Source: Blastococcus sp. KM273128
Lineage (GTDB): Bacteria; Actinomycetota; Actinomycetes; Mycobacteriales; Geodermatophilaceae
Length of the DNA: 64,000 bases
Direction of reading: 5' to 3'
Assembly: GCF_021698975.1 (NCBI RefSeq)
Contig: NZ_SSXA01000002.1
Coordinates: 1 to 64,000 of the forward strand
Made by a program: the position numbers and the translations under genes. Shown here in pieces: positions 45,870 through 55,117 of this stretch (position 1 is its first letter; every line of letters starts with the position of its first letter). The notes under the pieces are model-generated. The model was not told where the DNA came from. It saw nothing but the letters and a program-made list of their open reading frames with translations, and ran no database searches.

Positions 45870-46778
45870 GTGACGGACCCCCGCGAGCCCTTCGAGACCG
45901 ACAACGCGGTCGAGGGCACCGACCTGGACGACGCCCGATTCGACGAGCGCGGCACCGCTGATGTCGAGACCGGCGCCGGCGAGGCCGGTGCCGCCGAGGG
46001 GTCCGGCGACACCGCCGACCTGGCCGCGGGTGCTGCGATCTCCGACGGCGAGGTCGCCGACGCGGCGCCGGAGATCGAGACCGGTGACCCCGACACCCTG
46101 GCCACCGACCCCCAGGCCGCGCCCGCCGAGGACTCCGACGTCGCGGTGGAGGAGGACGAGGACCCGGTGGAGGCGCTGCGCAAGGCGCTGCGGATCGCCC
46201 CCGGTGACTGGTATGTCGTCCACTCGTACGCGGGCTACGAGAACAAGGTGAAGACCAACCTCGAGGCGCGCATCCAGTCCCTCGACGTGGAGGACTACAT
46301 CTACCAGATCGAGGTGCCCACCGAGGAGGTCACCGAGATCAAGAACGGCAAGCGTTCGCAGGTCAACCGCAAGGTCCTGCCGGGTTACCTGCTGGTGCGC
46401 ATGGAGCTCAACGACGAGTCGTGGGGCGCGGTGCGCAACACCCCCGGCGTCACCGGCTTCGTCGGCGCGACCTCCAAGCCCTCGCCGCTGACGATCGACG
46501 AGGTCGTGAAGATCCTCGCCCCGGCCACCACGCCGCAGGCTCCGCGGGCCACCGAGACCGCGGCCGCGAGCACGGGTGGCGGCGCCGCCGCCGCGCCGGC
46601 CGCCGTCGTCGACTTCGAGGTCGGCGAGTCGGTCACCGTCATGGACGGCCCCTTCGCCACGCTGCCCGCCACCATCAACGAGATCAACGCCGAGCAGCAG
46701 AAGCTGCAGGTGCTCGTCTCCATCTTCGGCCGCGAGACGCCCGTCGAGCTCTCGTTCAGCCAGGTCCAGAAGATCTGA
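45870..46778 (+). CDS. nusG: Transcription termination/antitermination factor NusG
   Basis: A 302-residue protein. The NGN domain (about residues 110-215) shows [52 protein letters not shown] and [11 protein letters not shown]. The C-terminal KOW domain (about 250-302) shows [25 protein letters not shown]. The first 105 residues are acidic and probably disordered, and an alanine-rich linker joins the two domains. It binds RNA polymerase and couples it to ribosomes or Rho. GTG 45870 follows AAGGAAGAG. It lies 45 bases after secE. Confidence 0.96.
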   Translation: MTDPREPFETDNAVEGTDLDDARFDERGTADVETGAGEAGAAEGSGDTADLAAGAAISDGEVADAAPEIETGDPDTLATDPQAAPAEDSDVAVEEDEDPVEALRKALRIAPGDWYVVHSYAGYENKVKTNLEARIQSLDVEDYIYQIEVPTEEVTEIKNGKRSQVNRKVLPGYLLVRMELNDESWGAVRNTPGVTGFVGATSKPSPLTIDEVVKILAPATTPQAPRATETAAASTGGGAAAAPAAVVDFEVGESVTVMDGPFATLPATINEINAEQQKLQVLVSIFGRETPVELSFSQVQKI

Positions 46779-46827
46779 GCGACAGGCCCGAAGACCTCAC
46801 CACCCGATCTGAACCGGAGAAGGAAGC

Positions 46828-47259
46828 ATGCCCCCCAGGAAGCGGTTGACCGCGGTCATCAAGCTCCAGATCAACGCCGGTGCGGCCACCCCCGCCCCGC
46901 CCGTGGGTCCGGCGCTGGGCCAGCACGGCGTCAACATTATGGAGTTCTGCAAGGCGTACAACGCCGCGACCGAGTCGCAGCGCGGGAACGTCATCCCCGT
47001 GGAGATCTCGGTCTTCGAGGACCGGTCCTTCACGTTCGTCACCAAGACCCCGCCGGCGGCGCGCATGCTGCTGAAGGCCGCTGGTGTCGAGAAGGGCTCG
47101 GGCGAGCCGCACAAGACCAAGGTCGCCACGGTCACCCGTGACCAGGTCCGCGAGATCGCCACCACCAAGATGGCCGACCTCAACGCCAACTCGCTCGACC
47201 AGGCCGAGAAGATCATCGCCGGCACCGCCCGGTCGATGGGCATCACCGTCACCAACTGA
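46828..47259 (+). CDS. rplK: 50S ribosomal protein L11
   Basis: A 143-residue protein of the ribosomal GTPase-associated centre. It begins [20 protein letters not shown], continues [22 protein letters not shown], and has the C-terminal RNA-binding half [30 protein letters not shown] 46828 is preceded by GGAGAAGGAAGC. It is co-transcribed with rplA after a 139-base gap. Confidence 0.98.
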   Translation: MPPRKRLTAVIKLQINAGAATPAPPVGPALGQHGVNIMEFCKAYNAATESQRGNVIPVEISVFEDRSFTFVTKTPPAARMLLKAAGVEKGSGEPHKTKVATVTRDQVREIATTKMADLNANSLDQAEKIIAGTARSMGITVTN

Positions 47260-47326
47260 CACCCGATGGAACGGCCTCGTCCAGAGGCTCGGCCCGAGCG
47301 AGCGAGGGCTGAGGAGGACGGGGTCC

Positions 47327-47358
47327 TTCACGTGGGAGGGCCACGCCTGGCCCGTGAA
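47327..47358 (+). promoter_or_regulatory. Stem-loop in the rplK-rplA gap
   Basis: TTCAC (47327-47331) pairs with GTGAA (47354-47358), and GGGCC (47338-47342) pairs with GGCCC (47349-47353), giving a bulged hairpin 40 bases before the rplA start. It could be a processing or L1-feedback site. This is inferred from pairing only. Confidence 0.3.
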
Positions 47359-47398
47359 CCACGCGATCCCCGGCGACGTCCGGGGGAGAGGAACCACC

Positions 47399-48118
47399 AT
47401 GGCGAAGCACGGCAAGAAGTTCCGCGCAGCGGCCGAGAAGGTCGACCGCGACAACCTGTACAGCCCGCTCCAGGCCGCCACGCTGGCCAAGGAGACGTCG
47501 ACGACGGCCTACGACGCCACCGTCGAGGTCGCCATGCGCCTGGGCGTCGACCCGCGCAAGGCCGACCAGATGGTCCGCGGCACGGTCAACCTGCCGCACG
47601 GCACCGGCAAGACCGCCCGCGTCATCGTCTTCGCGACCGGCGACAAGGCCGCCGAGGCCGAGGCCGCCGGCGCCGATGTCGTGGGCTCCGACGACCTGAT
47701 CGAGCGCATCCAGGGCGGCTTCCTGGACTTCGACGCCGCGATCGCGACGCCGGACCAGATGGCCAAGGTCGGCCGCATCGCCCGCATCCTCGGGCCCCGT
47801 GGCCTGATGCCGAACCCGAAGACCGGCACGGTGACCCCCGACGTCACCAAGGCCGTCAACGACATCAAGGGCGGGAAGATCAACTTCCGCGTCGACAAGC
47901 AGGCCAACCTGCACCTGGTGATCGGCAAGACCTCCTTCGACGAGGCCAAGCTGGTGGAGAACTACGCCGCCGCCCTCGACGAGGTGCTCCGCGCCAAGCC
48001 GTCCTCGGCGAAGGGCCGGTACCTGAAGAAGGTCACCATCTCCACCACCATGGGCCCGGGCATCCCGGTCGACCCGAACCGCACCCGCAACCTGACGGTG
48101 GACGAGCCCACCGCGTAG
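47399..48118 (+). CDS. rplA: 50S ribosomal protein L1
   Basis: A 239-residue L1-stalk protein. Conserved blocks are [50 protein letters not shown] and [24 protein letters not shown] 47399 follows GGGGAGAGGAACC. A hairpin terminator lies 19 bases after the stop. Confidence 0.98.
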   Translation: MAKHGKKFRAAAEKVDRDNLYSPLQAATLAKETSTTAYDATVEVAMRLGVDPRKADQMVRGTVNLPHGTGKTARVIVFATGDKAAEAEAAGADVVGSDDLIERIQGGFLDFDAAIATPDQMAKVGRIARILGPRGLMPNPKTGTVTPDVTKAVNDIKGGKINFRVDKQANLHLVIGKTSFDEAKLVENYAAALDEVLRAKPSSAKGRYLKKVTISTTMGPGIPVDPNRTRNLTVDEPTA

Positions 48119-48136
48119 GCAGCCCGTCGCCCGACC

Positions 48137-48169
48137 GGGGCCCCGTTCCGCACCGCGGAGCGGGGCCCC
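48137..48169 (+). terminator. Hairpin terminator after rplA
   Basis: The arms GGGGCCCCGTTCCG (48137-48150) and CGGAGCGGGGCCCC (48156-48169) pair with one mismatch in fourteen and a five-base loop. The following GCGCGTTGCTCC has only a weak T content. It separates rplKA from rplJL. Confidence 0.7.
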
Positions 48170-48198
48170 GCGCGTTGCTCCCCCTGCCGGGATCCCGC

Positions 48199-48243
48199 GA
48201 TCTCGGCCCTTCCGGCCCTGTGGCGCGCCGAGATCACGTGATC
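48199..48243. promoter_or_regulatory. Inverted repeat and 12-bp palindrome upstream of rplJ
   Basis: GATCTCGGC (48199-48207) and GCCGAGATC (48227-48235) form a perfect 9-bp inverted repeat. The second arm runs into the perfect palindrome GATCACGTGATC (48232-48243). The element lies 47 bases before a -10-like TACTCT (48290-48295). It could be an operator or a copy of a dispersed intergenic repeat. Confidence 0.45.
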
Positions 48244-48516
48244 CGGCGTCTTCCACCCGGGCGGTTACCGCCTTCCCGCGGTCATCGCGTACTCTTGCTC
48301 CCGTTCCCCCCAAGACCGCTGGTCGTCGCACGTCCGCGTGCGATCGAAGGTCCCGGAGCTCCGGGCGACCCGCGCAGGAGGACGGTTCGATCGGCCGGCG
48401 TCCGCGCCCGCCCCTCGCCCCGTGCGTCCTGCGCCGGGGCGTTCCTCGTCTCCGGGCCCTCCGTCGCACGCAGTCGTGCAGCGTCCAGCAGTCGCCCGAC
48501 AGACGAGAGGAGGCCC
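48244..48516 (+). promoter_or_regulatory. rplJ promoter and long leader (candidate L10-binding leader)
   Basis: A -10-like TACTCT at 48290-48295 is followed by about 220 bases of leader before rplJ. The leader has several paired segments, for example GCACGTCCGCGTGC near 48328-48341 and GGTCCCGGAGCTCCGGG near 48350. In many bacteria rplJL is controlled by an L10(L7/L12)4-binding leader RNA. The length and position fit, but I cannot confirm the consensus structure by eye. Confidence 0.35.
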
Positions 48517-49110
48517 ATGCCCACGCAGGCGAAGGCCGCGGTGATCGACGAGATCACCGAGCGGTTCCAGTCGTCCAGCGCGGCGGTGCTCACCGAGTAC
48601 CGCGGGCTGACCGTGGCGCAGCTGACCCAGCTGCGCCGTTCCCTCGGTGAGGGCAGCAGCTACGCCGTCGTCAAGAACACCCTGACGAAGCGGGCGGCGG
48701 ACTCGGTCGGGCACTCCGACCTGGCCCCGCTGCTCAACGGCCCGACCGCGATCGCCTTCATCGAGGGCGATGTCGTCGAGGCCGCCAAGGCCATCCGCGA
48801 CTTCGCGCGCGCCAACCCGCTGCTCGTCGTCAAGGGCGGCGTCGTCGAGGGCCGCACCGTCGGCCCCGCCGAGGTCACCGCCCTGGCCGACGTCGAGCCG
48901 CGCGAGGTGCTGCTGGCCAAGCTGGCCGGCGCCATGAAGGGCAACCTGACCAAGGCTGCCGGGCTGTTCCAGGCCCCGCTGTCGCAGGTCGCCCGGCTCG
49001 CCGAGGCGCTCAAGGAGAAGAAGCCCGCCGAGGCCGGCGCTCCCGAAGCCGCTGCTGCTGACACCACCCCCGACGCTGACGCCGCCGACGCCGCGGCCAG
49101 CACCGACTGA
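48517..49110 (+). CDS. rplJ: 50S ribosomal protein L10
   Basis: A 197-residue stalk-base protein that anchors L7/L12. Conserved blocks are [59 protein letters not shown] and [17 protein letters not shown]. The C-terminal 40 residues hold the L12-binding helix and then an alanine/aspartate-rich tail. ATG 48517 follows GAGAGGAGG. Confidence 0.97.
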   Translation: MPTQAKAAVIDEITERFQSSSAAVLTEYRGLTVAQLTQLRRSLGEGSSYAVVKNTLTKRAADSVGHSDLAPLLNGPTAIAFIEGDVVEAAKAIRDFARANPLLVVKGGVVEGRTVGPAEVTALADVEPREVLLAKLAGAMKGNLTKAAGLFQAPLSQVARLAEALKEKKPAEAGAPEAAAADTTPDADAADAAASTD

Positions 49111-49127
49111 CCCAAGAAGGAGACACC

Positions 49128-49523
49128 ATGGCCAAGCTGTCCACCGCGGAGCTGCTCGACGCGTTCAAGGAGATGACCCTCCTCGAGCTGTCCGACTTCG
49201 TGAAGCAGTTCGAGGAGACCTTCGAGGTCACCGCTGCTGCCCCGGTCGCCGTCGGGGCCGCCCCCGCCGCCGGTGGTGGCGGTGGCGACGCCGGTGCCGC
49301 CGCCGAGGAGCAGGACGAGTTCGACGTCATCCTCGAGAACGCCGGTGACAAGAAGATCCAGGTCATCAAGGAGGTGCGCGGCCTGACCTCGCTCGGCCTC
49401 AAGGAGGCCAAGGACCTGGTCGACAACGCGCCGAAGCCGGTCCTGGAGAAGGTCGCCAAGGACGCCGCCGAGAAGGCCAAGGCCGCTCTCGAGGGCGCCG
49501 GCGCCACCGTCACCGTCAAGTAA
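49128..49523 (+). CDS. rplL: 50S ribosomal protein L7/L12
   Basis: A 131-residue multicopy stalk protein that recruits translational GTPases. The N-terminal dimerisation domain ([29 protein letters not shown]), alanine/glycine hinge and C-terminal domain ([42 protein letters not shown]) are complete. ATG 49128 follows AAGAAGGAGACACC, and the gene lies 17 bases after rplJ. Confidence 0.98.
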   Translation: MAKLSTAELLDAFKEMTLLELSDFVKQFEETFEVTAAAPVAVGAAPAAGGGGGDAGAAAEEQDEFDVILENAGDKKIQVIKEVRGLTSLGLKEAKDLVDNAPKPVLEKVAKDAAEKAKAALEGAGATVTVK

Positions 49524-49611
49524 GGGACCCGGCGCCCCCCCAGCCCTCGCTCCGCTCGGGCCGGGACCCTGCGCCGGGCCGTTCCAGCGCGTTGCCTCGC
49601 GGCTTCGCCGC

Positions 49612-49647
49612 ACAGGGGCCGTCCTCCTTCGGGAGGACGGCCCCTGT
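49612..49647 (+). terminator. UUCG-capped hairpin terminator after rplL
   Basis: A perfect 16-bp stem (left ACAGGGGCCGTCCTCC, 49612-49627; right 49632-49647) is closed by the stable tetraloop TTCG. It ends the ribosomal-protein transcript. A T-run is absent, as is common in this group. Confidence 0.88.
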
Positions 49648-49688
49648 CGCATGTCCGGGTGGTTTCGCGGCCGGAGGTGGAGACCCGC

Positions 49689-49707
49689 GTCACCGAAACC
49701 CGGTGAC
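49689..49707. promoter_or_regulatory. 19-bp palindrome upstream of the mce operon (candidate operator)
   Basis: GTCACCGAAACCCGGTGAC has perfect 7-bp arms (GTCACCG / CGGTGAC) around AAACC. It lies 157 bases before the mceG GTG. A GTAAC-N17-GTTAC repeat follows at 49712-49738. No regulator gene is adjacent. It may be bound by a TetR-, GntR- or MarR-type lipid-responsive repressor. Confidence 0.45.
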
Positions 49708-49863
49708 ACACGTAACCTCCGCCGAGCGTGATCGTTACTGACCGGTAGTGGAGCGGTGCGATCCCTCCGCACGCAGCGGGATCGCGGAGCAGCGCACGGC
49801 CGGGACCCGCCGACGCGGAGGGCGTGGAACCGGCGGCGGAGCCGGGACGGGAGGCAGGGGCAC

Positions 49864-50988
49864 GTGGGCGTCGCAGTCGAGGTCTCGGGGCTGACCAAGT
49901 CGTTCGGCAGCCAGAACATCTGGAGCGACGTCACCCTCACGCTGCCGCCCGGCGAGATCTCGGTCCTGCTGGGGCCCTCCGGCACCGGCAAGTCGGTCTT
50001 CCTGAAGTCCCTGGTCGGCCTGCTCAAGCCCGAGCGCGGCTCGATCGCCATCGCCGGCACCGACATCGTGCGCACCAGCGAGTCCCGCCTCTACGAGGTC
50101 CGGAAGCTCTTCGGCGTGCTGTTCCAGGACGGCGCCCTCTTCGGCTCGATGAACCTGTTCGACAACATCGCCTTCCCGCTGCGCGAGCACACCCGCAAGA
50201 GCGAGTCCGAGATCCGGCGGATCGTCCTGGAGAAGATGGACATGGTCGGGCTGCAGGGCGCCGAGGGCAAGCTCCCGGGCGAGATCTCCGGGGGCATGCG
50301 CAAGCGCGCCGGCCTCGCCCGGGCCCTGGTGCTGGACCCCGAGATCATCCTGTTCGACGAGCCCGACTCCGGGCTCGACCCGGTCCGCGTGGCCTACCTC
50401 AACCAGCTGATCGTCGACCTCAACGCCCAGATCGACGCGACGTTCCTCATCGTCACCCACGACATCGGCACCGCCCGCACCGTGCCCGACAACCTGGGGC
50501 TGCTCTTCCGCCGCCACCTGGCGATGTTCGGCCCGCGGGAGCAACTGCTCACCTCGCAGGAGCCGGTGGTCCGCCAGTTCCTCAACGGCCGCCGCGAGGG
50601 CCCGATCGGCATGAGTGAGGAGAAGGACGTCGCCCAGGTCGAGGCCGAGATGGCGGCGCTGGAGGCGCGCGGCGGCGACCAGCACAACGGCGTCGGGCCC
50701 AAGGGCGCCACCGGTGGGGACGCCGTCCCGCCGCAGCTCGACCCCTCCCCGGGCCTGCCGGAGCGCAGGGCCGTGCGCCGCCGGCAGGAGCGGGTCGCCC
50801 GCATGCTGCACGAGTTCGACCCCGCCACGGCCGCGGCCATCCGGGCATCCCTGCCCGCGGACCTGCTCGCGCAGGCCGACGCGGGCCTCTTCGGCCCGAC
50901 GCCGGCGCCGGGTGGCCGGCACTGGGCGGCGGAGCCCGGCGCGACGGCCCCCACGGTCGTGCTGCCGCGGGCAGGGGGCGACGGGTGA
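49864..50988 (+). CDS. mceG: Mce-type lipid ABC transporter ATPase (MceG/Mkl-like)
   Basis: A 374-residue cytosolic ATPase that powers the Mce lipid importer. Walker A GPSGTGKS is at 37-44. Then come the Q-loop region FGVLFQDGALFGSMNLFDN, the signature SGGMRKRAGLARAL, Walker B IILFDEPDSGLDP and the switch histidine in IVTHD. A C-terminal extension after about residue 245 resembles that of mycobacterial Mkl. The start is GTG 49864 with GGCAGGGG upstream. In mycobacteria mceG is separate from the mce operons, whereas here it is the first gene and overlaps yrbE by four bases (50985-50988). Confidence 0.94.
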   Translation: MGVAVEVSGLTKSFGSQNIWSDVTLTLPPGEISVLLGPSGTGKSVFLKSLVGLLKPERGSIAIAGTDIVRTSESRLYEVRKLFGVLFQDGALFGSMNLFDNIAFPLREHTRKSESEIRRIVLEKMDMVGLQGAEGKLPGEISGGMRKRAGLARALVLDPEIILFDEPDSGLDPVRVAYLNQLIVDLNAQIDATFLIVTHDIGTARTVPDNLGLLFRRHLAMFGPREQLLTSQEPVVRQFLNGRREGPIGMSEEKDVAQVEAEMAALEARGGDQHNGVGPKGATGGDAVPPQLDPSPGLPERRAVRRRQERVARMLHEFDPATAAAIRASLPADLLAQADAGLFGPTPAPGGRHWAAEPGATAPTVVLPRAGGDG

Positions 50989-51800
50989 GCGCCGGCGGGA
51001 AGCCGGCCGCGCCCGGGCTGCTCGACGGCAGGTACTCGCCGACCCGGCCGCTGGCGGCGAGCGGGAAGCTGTTCGCCTTCGCCCTCGACGTGCTGCGGGC
51101 CGTGCCCAAGCGGCCGTTCCAGGTGCGGGAGTTCGTCCAGCAGACCTGGTTCGTCGCCAGCGTGACCATCCTGCCGACGGCGCTGGTCGCGATCCCCTTC
51201 GGCGCCGTCATCGCCCTGCAGCTGGGGTCGCTCACCCGCCAGCTGGGCGCCCAGTCGTTCACCGGGTCGGCCTCGGTGCTCGCCGTGCTGCGCGAGGCCA
51301 GCCCGATCGTCACCGCCCTGCTGATCGCCGGCGCCGGGGGGTCGGCCATCTGCGCGGACCTCGGCGCGCGCAAGATCCGCGACGAGATCGACGCGATGGA
51401 GGTCCTGGGCATCAGCCCGATCCAGCGGCTCGTCGTCCCGCGCGTGCTGGCCGCGATGGTGGTGGCCACCCTGCTCAACGGCCTGGTCAGCGTCGTCGGG
51501 GTGGCCGGCGGCTACTTCTTCAACGTCGTCCTGCAGGGCGGCACGCCGGGGGCCTACCTCGCCTCCTTCAGCGCGCTGGCCCAGGTGGAGGACTTCTGGT
51601 CCGGGGAGATCAAGGCGCTGGTCTTCGGGCTGATCGCAGGCATCGTCGCCGCCTACAAGGGGCTGGGCGCCGGTGGCGGACCCAAGGGGGTGGGGGACGC
51701 CGTCAACCAGGCGGTCGTGATCACCTTCCTGCTGCTGTTCGCGGTCAACTTCGTGATGACGGCGCTGTACTTCCAGCTCGTCCCGCCGAAGGGGGCGTGA
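50985..51800 (+). CDS. yrbEA: YrbE/MlaE-family permease, first copy (YrbEA)
   Basis: A 271-residue permease of about five or six helices. The MlaE pattern is clear: LPTALVAIPFGAVIALQLGSLTRQLGAQ, LREASPIVTALLIAGAGGSAICADLGARKIRDEIDAMEVLGISPIQRLVVPR and a C-terminal KGLGAGGGPKGVGDAVNQAVV. With YrbEB it forms the membrane channel on which MceG acts. GTG 50985 overlaps mceG, and the stop overlaps the next ATG (TGATG, 51798-51802). Confidence 0.94.
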   Translation: MSAGGKPAAPGLLDGRYSPTRPLAASGKLFAFALDVLRAVPKRPFQVREFVQQTWFVASVTILPTALVAIPFGAVIALQLGSLTRQLGAQSFTGSASVLAVLREASPIVTALLIAGAGGSAICADLGARKIRDEIDAMEVLGISPIQRLVVPRVLAAMVVATLLNGLVSVVGVAGGYFFNVVLQGGTPGAYLASFSALAQVEDFWSGEIKALVFGLIAGIVAAYKGLGAGGGPKGVGDAVNQAVVITFLLLFAVNFVMTALYFQLVPPKGA

Positions 51801-52669
51801 TGGCGCTCCTCTCACCCGCCGACCGGGTCCGGCTCCGGCTGCGCCGCGTCGTCACGACCGTGTACCGGCGGCCGCTCGACACGCTCGACGACCTCGGCGA
51901 CCAGCTCAGCTTCTACGGGCGGGCCCTCGGCTGGGTGCCGCGCACCCTGCGGCGCTACAAGCGGGAGGTCCTCCGGCTGCTGGCCGAGGTGACGTTCGGG
52001 TCGGGCGCGCTGTCCGTGATCGGCGGGACGGTCGGCGTCATCGCCTTCCTCTCCTTCTTCACCGGGACCGAGGTCGGGCTCCAGGGCTACGCCGCGCTCG
52101 ACCAGCTGGGCACCTCGGCCTTCACCGGGTTCCTCTCCGCGTACTTCAACACCCGGGAGATCGCCCCGCTGGTGGCCGGGCTTGCCCTGTCGGCGACGGT
52201 CGGCTGCGGGTTCACCGCCCAGATCGGCGCGATGCGGATCAACGAGGAGATCGACGCCCTCGAGGTGATGGGGGTGCCGTCGCTGCCCTTCCTGGTGACC
52301 ACGCGCATCGTCGCCGGCTTCATCGCCGTCATCCCGCTGTACGTGCTCGGCCTGCTCAGCAGCTACTTCGCCACGCGCACCATCACCACGCAGGCCTACG
52401 GGCAGTCGGCCGGCACCTACGACCACTACTTCAACCTGTTCCTGCCGCCGCAGGACGTGTTCTGGTCGTTCCTCAAGGTCCTCGTCTTCGCCGTGGTCAT
52501 CATCCTGAGCCACTGCTACTACGGCTTCCGCGCCGGCGGCGGCCCCGCCGGCGTGGGCCTGGCGGTCGGCCGCGCGGTGCGCTTCTCGATCGTCGCGGTC
52601 ATGGTCATCGACCTGTTCCTGTCGCTGGCGATCTGGGGTTCCACGACGACGGTCCGGATCGCGGGGTGA
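51800..52669 (+). CDS. yrbEB: YrbE/MlaE-family permease, second copy (YrbEB)
   Basis: A 289-residue partner permease. Typical segments are EVTFGSGALSVIGGTVGVIAFLSFFTGTEVGLQGYAALDQLG, REIAPLVAGLALSATVGCGFTAQIGAMRINEEIDALEVMGVPSLPFLVTTR and HCYYGFRAGGGPAGVGLAVGRAVR. ATG 51800 shares one base with the preceding stop. It lies seven bases before mceA. Confidence 0.94.
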   Translation: MALLSPADRVRLRLRRVVTTVYRRPLDTLDDLGDQLSFYGRALGWVPRTLRRYKREVLRLLAEVTFGSGALSVIGGTVGVIAFLSFFTGTEVGLQGYAALDQLGTSAFTGFLSAYFNTREIAPLVAGLALSATVGCGFTAQIGAMRINEEIDALEVMGVPSLPFLVTTRIVAGFIAVIPLYVLGLLSSYFATRTITTQAYGQSAGTYDHYFNLFLPPQDVFWSFLKVLVFAVVIILSHCYYGFRAGGGPAGVGLAVGRAVRFSIVAVMVIDLFLSLAIWGSTTTVRIAG

Positions 52670-52676
52670 GCGGGAG

Positions 52677-54053
52677 ATGAGCGCGCGCGGGGCGGTGGTC
52701 CGCCGGCGGCTGCAGGGGCTGGCCTTCCTGGTCGTGCTGGTGCTGCTGCTGGGCCTGGCCGTGGCCGCCTACCAGAAGGCGTTCACCGAGGTGGCCCGGG
52801 TGACGCTGCAGGCGGACACGGTCGGCAACCAGCTGCAGGAGGCCTCCGACGTCAAGGTCCGGGGGGTCATCGTGGGCGACGTCCGCGAGGTCCGGGCGCG
52901 CGCCGACGGCGCGGAGATCGAGCTGGCCATCCGGCCCGAGTTCCTGGAGGAGATCCCGGCCGACGTCACCGCGCGCCTGCTGCCCAAGACGCTGTTCGGC
53001 GAGCGCTTCGTCTCCCTCGAGCTGCCCGAGCAGCCCTCCGCCGAGCGCCTCGCCGACGGCGACGTGATCGGCCAGGACCGCAGCGAGAACGCCATCGAGC
53101 TGCAGCGGGTCATCGACGGCCTGCTGCCGCTGCTCCAGGCGGTCGAGCCGCAGGACCTGGCCACCACGCTCGGCGCCGTCGCCGACGCGCTGCGCGGGCG
53201 GGGCGACCGGCTGGGCGCCAACCTGGCCGCGGTGGGGCGGTACGTCGGTGAGCTGAACACCGTGCTGCCGGACCTGCAGGCCGACATCACCGGGCTGGCC
53301 GACTTCGCCGACACCTACGAGTCGGCCGCCGACGACCTGCTGGCGGTGCTCGACAACCTCGCCGTCACCAGCACCACCCTGGTCGACCAGCAGGAGCAGC
53401 TGCGCCGGACCTTCACCGTCGGGCGCGCGGCCGGTGACGCCACCGCGGGCTTCCTCGAGGTCAACGAGCGGAACATCATCTCGCTGGCCGAGACCGCACG
53501 GCCGGTGCTGGGCGTCTTCGCCGAGTACTCGCCGGTGTACCCCTGCCTGCTGGAGGGCCTCACCCGCTTCAACCCGATGATCAGCGAGGCGTTCGGCGCC
53601 GACGGCGACCCTTCCCTCGACCTGAACATCGTGGTCACGCTGCCGCCGCGCAACGCCTACGTGCCCGGCGACCAGCCCGCGTACCTCGACCGCAGCGGCC
53701 CCGACTGCCAGGGGCTGGACGACATCGACGGGCTGATCCGGGCCGCCGAGCGCGGCGAGTACTACTGCCCGACCCCGCCGGAGGACGGCGTGGACTCGGC
53801 CGACAACCCGGTCTCGGGCAACCCCTTCTGCCTCGGTGGCCGGGACCCCGACGACGTGCCCGAGGGGGCGGGCGACCCCAACCCCCGGCTCGGCGACTCC
53901 CTGCCCTCCGACCTCGCCGGGTCGACGGCGGAGCTGGACTTCGTGCGCAGCATCCTCGCCCACCAGACCGGGACCGGGCCCGAGCAGGTCTCCGACCTCG
54001 CCGTCTCCTCGCTGGCCCCCGTCCTGCGCGGCACCCAGGTGGCGTTCCGGTGA
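52677..54053 (+). CDS. mceA: Mce-family protein, MceA position
   Basis: A 458-residue exported protein: one N-terminal helix (residues 13-33), an MCE domain (about 38-118, with VKVRGVIVGDVREVRARADGAEIELAI and LLPKTLFGERFVSLELP), then a long helical region that forms the tunnel in MCE hexamers. A C-terminal, cysteine-containing, acidic region follows (CLLEGLTRFNPMISEAFG, then DCQGLDD). It forms a lipid-conducting hetero-hexamer with MceB-F. ATG 52677 has GCGGGAGATG context. The stop overlaps mceB (GTGA, 54050-54053). Confidence 0.92.
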   Translation: MSARGAVVRRRLQGLAFLVVLVLLLGLAVAAYQKAFTEVARVTLQADTVGNQLQEASDVKVRGVIVGDVREVRARADGAEIELAIRPEFLEEIPADVTARLLPKTLFGERFVSLELPEQPSAERLADGDVIGQDRSENAIELQRVIDGLLPLLQAVEPQDLATTLGAVADALRGRGDRLGANLAAVGRYVGELNTVLPDLQADITGLADFADTYESAADDLLAVLDNLAVTSTTLVDQQEQLRRTFTVGRAAGDATAGFLEVNERNIISLAETARPVLGVFAEYSPVYPCLLEGLTRFNPMISEAFGADGDPSLDLNIVVTLPPRNAYVPGDQPAYLDRSGPDCQGLDDIDGLIRAAERGEYYCPTPPEDGVDSADNPVSGNPFCLGGRDPDDVPEGAGDPNPRLGDSLPSDLAGSTAELDFVRSILAHQTGTGPEQVSDLAVSSLAPVLRGTQVAFR

Positions 54054-55117
54054 GGGGCGCGCTGCGCGGGTTGGCCGCGCCGGTGACCAAGCTGGTGGCG
54101 TTCGCGCTCGTCACCGTGCTGGCCAGCTACGTGCTGGTCAGCACCATCACCAACGCCGGCTACGGGGACCACCGCGCGTACCGGGCGCAGTTCACCGACG
54201 TCGCCGGCCTCGTCGAGGGGGACGAGGTCCGGATCGCCGGCGTCCGGGTCGGCCAGGTGACCGCCATCGGGCTGGCCGAGGGGACCGAGCGCCCCGTCGC
54301 CGAGGTGGCCCTGGAGGTCAGCGCCGACGTGCCGCTGCCGGCCGGTGTCCGGGCCACCATCCGCTACCGCAACCTGGTGGGGCAGCGCTACGTCGCCCTC
54401 GAGGAGGGGGACGGCTCGGCCGGCCGCGTCCTCGAGGAGGACGCGCTGATCCCGCTGGCGCAGACCACCCCCGCGCTGGACCTCACCACCCTCTTCGGCG
54501 GGTTCCAGCCGCTGCTGCAGGCGCTCTCGCCGGCGGACGTCAACCGGCTCTCCTTCGAGATCATCCAGGTCTTCCAGGGCGAGGGCGGCACGGTGCAGAG
54601 CCTGCTGCGGCACATCGCGTCGCTGAGCGGCTCGCTGGCCGACGAGGACGCCGTCATCGGCAGCGTCATCGACAACCTGACGACCGTGCTCGGCAGCGTC
54701 GCCGCCCGCGACGAGCAGCTGTCGGGCCTGGTCGTGAGCCTGCAGCAGTTCGTCACCGGGCTGGCCGGCGACAGCGAGGCCATCTTCGACTCCCTGCAGA
54801 CGGTCGACGGGCTGGCCCGGGCCACCACCGACCTGCTCGTCGACGTCCGCGCGCCGCTGACCGCCGACATCCGGGGGCTGGAGGCGCTGTCGACGAACCT
54901 GGCCGACAGCGGGGACGTGCTGGAGGACTTCCTCCAGCTCGCGCCCACCAAGCTCGACCTGGTCACCCGGACGGCGGTCAACGGCAGCTGGTTCAACTTC
55001 TTCCTCTGCGGGGCCTCGGGCAACGTCGTCCTGCCCGTGAGCGGCCCCGACGGCACCGAGAACGCCGTCGAGGTCCCCACCGGTGGCCTGCGCAACGGTG
55101 AGCGGGGGTGCGCCTGA
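54050..55117 (+). CDS. mceB: Mce-family protein, MceB position
   Basis: A 355-residue exported MCE protein. It has an N-terminal helix (about 10-30), an MCE domain (YRAQFTDVAGLVEGDEVRIAGVRVGQVTAIGLAE, RYRNLVGQRYVALEEGDG), a helical coiled region (about 130-310), and a short end with one cysteine pair (FNFFLCGASG, GERGC). GTG 54050 overlaps mceA. The stop TGA (55115-55117) shares a base with the mceC ATG. Confidence 0.92.
   Translation: MRGALRGLAAPVTKLVAFALVTVLASYVLVSTITNAGYGDHRAYRAQFTDVAGLVEGDEVRIAGVRVGQVTAIGLAEGTERPVAEVALEVSADVPLPAGVRATIRYRNLVGQRYVALEEGDGSAGRVLEEDALIPLAQTTPALDLTTLFGGFQPLLQALSPADVNRLSFEIIQVFQGEGGTVQSLLRHIASLSGSLADEDAVIGSVIDNLTTVLGSVAARDEQLSGLVVSLQQFVTGLAGDSEAIFDSLQTVDGLARATTDLLVDVRAPLTADIRGLEALSTNLADSGDVLEDFLQLAPTKLDLVTRTAVNGSWFNFFLCGASGNVVLPVSGPDGTENAVEVPTGGLRNGERGCA

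Larger units (their letters stand above)
49524..49863. other. Spacer between rplL and the mce operon
   Basis: This 340-base gap holds the strong rplL terminator hairpin (49612-49647), a 19-bp palindrome (49689-49707) and a GTAAC/GTTAC inverted repeat (49712-49716, 49734-49738), in that order, before the mceG start. No gene is supported here. A longer frame upstream of mceG is open but arginine/glycine-rich. Confidence 0.6.
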
